NCBI GenBank assembly: GCA_018857735.1
Contig: JABMCL010000181.1
Coordinates: 36,001 to 100,000 of the forward strand
Source: Alviniconcha marisindica
Taxonomy: Eukaryota; Mollusca; Gastropoda; Provannidae
Direction: 5' to 3'
Length of the DNA stretch: 64,000 nt
Shown here: piece after piece, positions 62,804-64,000 of the stretch
Numbering within the stretch: position 1 is the stretch's first letter
Layout: every line of letters starts with the position of its first letter
Notes under the pieces: model-generated
The model's database searches: none
What the model was told of the DNA's origin: nothing
The model's input: the letters and a program-made list of their open reading frames with translations, nothing else
Made by a program: the position numbers and the translations under genes

Positions 62804-63975
62804 CTGGGGGGCGGAGTGACAGGAGGTGAGAAACACAGGGATGAGTGACAGGATGCAAGAAACACCTGTTGGGACTGAATGACAGGAGGTAAGAAATAGC
62901 TTTGAGGCAGATTGATAGGAGGTAAGAAACACAGGGATGAGTGACAGGAGGTACGAAACAGGAGGCAAGAAACACAGGGATGAGTGACAGGAGGTAAGAA
63001 ACAGCTTTGAGGCGGACTGGTAACAAACACCGGTAACAAACACCGGGCTGAGTGACAGGAGGTAAGAAACAGCAATGAGGCGGATTGACAGGAGGTAAGA
63101 AACACAGGGATGAGTGACAGGATGCAAGAAACACCTGTTGGGGCTGAGTGACAGGAGGTAAGAAACAGCTTTGAGACGGATTGACAGGGGGGTAAGAAAC
63201 ACAGAGATGAGTGACAGGATGCAAGAAACACCTCTTGGGGCTGAGTGACAGGAGGTAAGAAACAGCTTTGAGGCGGATTGACAGGAGGTAAAAAACACAG
63301 AGATGAGTGACAGGATGCAAGAAACACCTCTTGGGGCTGAGTGACAGGAGGTAAGAAACATCTGCTGGGAGGAGTGACAGTAAGAAACAAGGGCCGCGCC
63401 TGGACCTTTCGGGGTGCAGTGACAGGTAGTAAGAAACACCTGCGGAGTGCTGTGACGGGAAATGTGGGGCACAGTGACAGGGAGTAAGAAACACCTGTGG
63501 GACGGAGTGACAGGAACCAAGAAACGGTGTGGGGCGGGGTAACAGGAAGTAAGAAACACCTGTGGGCGGAGTGACAGGAAGTAAAATTCAGTGTGGGGCG
63601 CAGTGACAGGAAGTAAGAAACTCCTGTGGGGCGCAGTGACAGGAAGTAATAAGCAGTGTGGGCGGGGTAACAGGAAGTAAGAAACACCTGTGGGCGGAGT
63701 GACAGGAAGTAAAAATCAGTGTGGGGCGCAGTGACAGGAAGTTAAAAAAACAAAAACAATGTGGGCGCAGGGACAGGAAGTAAAGAACAGTGTGGCGCAG
63801 TGACAGGAAGTAAGGAACAGTGTGGGGCGCAGTGACAGGAAGTAAGAAACACCTGTGGGGCGCAGTGACAGGAAGTAAGATATATGGCCGAGTCTAGACT
63901 TGTGGGGCGGAGTGACAGTAAGAAACAGAGCGAGCCTAGACCTGTGGGTGAGAAACACTGAGATCTGGGCAGCGA
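62804..63975. repeat. About 33-bp minisatellite copying the transporter exon acceptor
   Basis: On the sense strand units read CTTACTTCCTGTCACTCCGC then CCCACAGGTGTTT, matching the real acceptor context CTCCTGTCACTCCGCCCCCC then AG. Three degenerate units (near 63390-63410, 63886-63910 and 63930-63950) extend into exon-like GGTCCAGGCGCGGCCCT or variants, against GGTCTAGGTGCGGCCCT in the exon. Confidence 0.85.
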
Positions 63976-64000
63976 CAGAGCTTAGACGTATGAAGACAGA

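Noticed and set aside
62804..63494. N-terminal 230 residues of a 785-codon minus-strand frame
   Set aside because: They translate the intron minisatellite (repeated SYLLSLSP-type words); the real exon begins at the acceptor at 62803, where SLC16 homology starts.

Overview
The window is animal nuclear DNA, most likely from a marine gastropod mollusc of the Littorina type. The evidence is intron-split genes with GT/AG borders, tRNA-headed SINEs, decayed non-LTR retrotransposon fragments of a kind I associate with molluscs, and an extreme load of micro- and minisatellites. The organism call is inference; the animal, intron-bearing genome is directly supported. Nearly all long open frames here are low-complexity (CA, CT/GA, GACA) or minisatellite read-through and are not genes.

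Only two protein-coding genes can be supported. On the plus strand, three exons (about 41.17-41.57, 42.83-43.05 and 44.81-45.42 kb) encode a divergent class A-like seven-helix receptor with altered microswitches (QRL for DRY, TYFP for CWxP, SPxxT for NPxxY). On the minus strand, four exons (62.80-61.25, 60.66-60.50, 56.09-55.98 and 53.65-53.41 kb) encode helices 4-11 of an SLC16-type monocarboxylate transporter with an unusually long cytoplasmic loop of about 460 residues between helices 6 and 7. Its first exons lie beyond position 64000, and its last exon (helix 12 and tail) was not found with confidence. The two genes are convergent.

Layout: 1-12 kb holds SINE copies, five long minisatellites, an inverted-repeat element and a duplicated retrotransposon RNase H tail. 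12-24 kb holds dense GA/CA/GT tracts, 34-50 bp minisatellites and a 150-bp direct repeat bracketing a 40-bp array. 24.3-26.9 kb is a degenerate 12-bp CTAACC-rich satellite followed by a 38-bp array. 27-41 kb holds an RNase H relic split by a 420-bp insertion with a target-site duplication, a good tRNA-like SINE, a foldback element and more arrays. 41-46 kb is the receptor gene. 46-53 kb holds a small foldback element built from the palindrome TTTTGTCGCGACAAAA, a 1.5-kb minisatellite and a decayed reverse transcriptase. 53-64 kb is the transporter gene, with introns filled by arrays, CA tracts and a 611-bp MITE-like element.

The most interesting signal is a pattern, not a gene. At several exon edges in both genes the neighbouring minisatellite or duplication is made of the edge itself. 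The intron arrays upstream of two transporter exons repeat the 3' splice acceptor plus the first exon bases. The array downstream of the last recovered transporter exon repeats its donor region. The array after the receptor's last exon repeats its final codons, and the end of receptor exon 2 reappears about 90 bp into the following intron. This predicts dozens of decoy splice sites per intron and suggests minisatellites seeded at exon borders.
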